Assembly (NCBI RefSeq): GCF_010183535.1
Contig: NC_071331.1
Coordinates: 4,092,001-4,156,000 of the forward strand
Reading direction: 5' to 3'
Source of the DNA: Caenorhabditis remanei
Lineage: Eukaryota > Nematoda > Chromadorea > Rhabditida > Rhabditidae
DNA: 64,000 bases
Position 1 is the stretch's first letter, and each line of letters opens with the position of its first letter. The notes beneath the pieces are model-generated. The model had not been told where the DNA came from, did no database searches, and was given only the letters and a program-made list of their open reading frames with translations. Below, piece after piece: positions 63,767-64,000 of the stretch. The translations under genes and the position numbers were made by a program.

Positions 63767-64000
63767 AATGAATAAACTGAAAATAAACCAAATATGCTTA
63801 CCATTTCGAAACAGTGACAAAAATGAAAATAGTAATGAAGAAACAATGTTTTGGTAGTTGTCGACCTTTTTGTTTTTCTTACCTTTTTCTGGGGAACTAG
63901 TTTTACACAAGACAATATCGTCGTTTAATTATTCTCTGGGATTCAAAAATCACATTAAAAAACGGATGAAACTGAGAATTCTGGTTGGACACAATAGGCT

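Larger units (their letters stand above)
62098..64000. other. piRNA-type field, right end
   Basis: AT-rich, no gene. Octamers at 62114 (minus; no YRNT at 37-41 nt, its start region lies inside the MITE), 62601 (plus), 63361 and 63579 (minus), and variants at 62766, 63807 and 63967. Confidence 0.55.

Overview
The window looks like AT-rich genomic DNA of a Caenorhabditis nematode (inference). The evidence is ~45-50 nt introns with TTTTCAG/TTTCCAG acceptors, AT-rich intergenic DNA, foldback and Helitron repeats of nematode type, a fragment matching nematode 5S rRNA, and a very dense set of the Caenorhabditis type I piRNA (21U-RNA) promoter octamer. No ordinary, complete host protein gene was recognised.

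Main result: most of the DNA outside the transposons behaves as a 21U-RNA (piRNA) gene field. I read 51 exact copies of CTGTTTCA on the two strands; base composition predicts only a few. 45 of the 51 have a YRNT tetranucleotide whose T lies 37-41 nt after the end of the octamer, which is the promoter-to-5'-U geometry known for C. elegans 21U-RNAs. The octamer is absent from the 14.6-kb retroelement (5273-19846) and from the gene-like stretch 48-52.9 kb. The field has grown by local tandem duplications (21.1-23.8 kb, 28.4-34.3 kb, 53.6-57.6 kb), so several predicted piRNA loci occur as diverged paralogous pairs.

Layout. 1-5268: piRNA field with a CGACC-rich foldback and a MITE. 5269-19850: a young Ty3/gypsy-type LTR retroelement with 391-bp LTRs that look identical and a 4-bp target duplication. 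It holds a long spliced leader, one very long ORF with gag, an envelope-like glycoprotein, protease, RT, RNase H and integrase in that order, a frameshift in integrase, an accessory ORF, an antisense intron-containing EGF/transmembrane gene, and a sense R/Q/P-rich terminal exon. 19851-28400: piRNA field, Helitron 1 (with a 5S rRNA fragment and a 119-bp minisatellite), and a 1.57-kb palindromic TA-flanked element. 28.4-34.5 kb: duplicated piRNA segment; copy A carries a hAT-like insertion and copy B a Helitron packed with heat-shock elements. 34.5-38.6 kb: Helitron 2 and an LTR-like direct-repeat pair enclosing a small basic coiled-coil ORF. 38.6-48 kb: dense piRNA field. 48.3-52.2 kb: a duplicated, apparently degenerating host gene with a signal peptide. 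52.2-64 kb: piRNA field interrupted by a gutted LTR element (53876-55482) whose leader contains the complement of tRNA-Gln, plus palindromic MITEs.

How the parts may relate (inference): piRNA loci supply short Pol II transcripts to the germline PRG-1 pathway, while LTR, Helitron and hAT elements have inserted into the same region. Empty sites in the duplicated copies show that several insertions came after the duplications.
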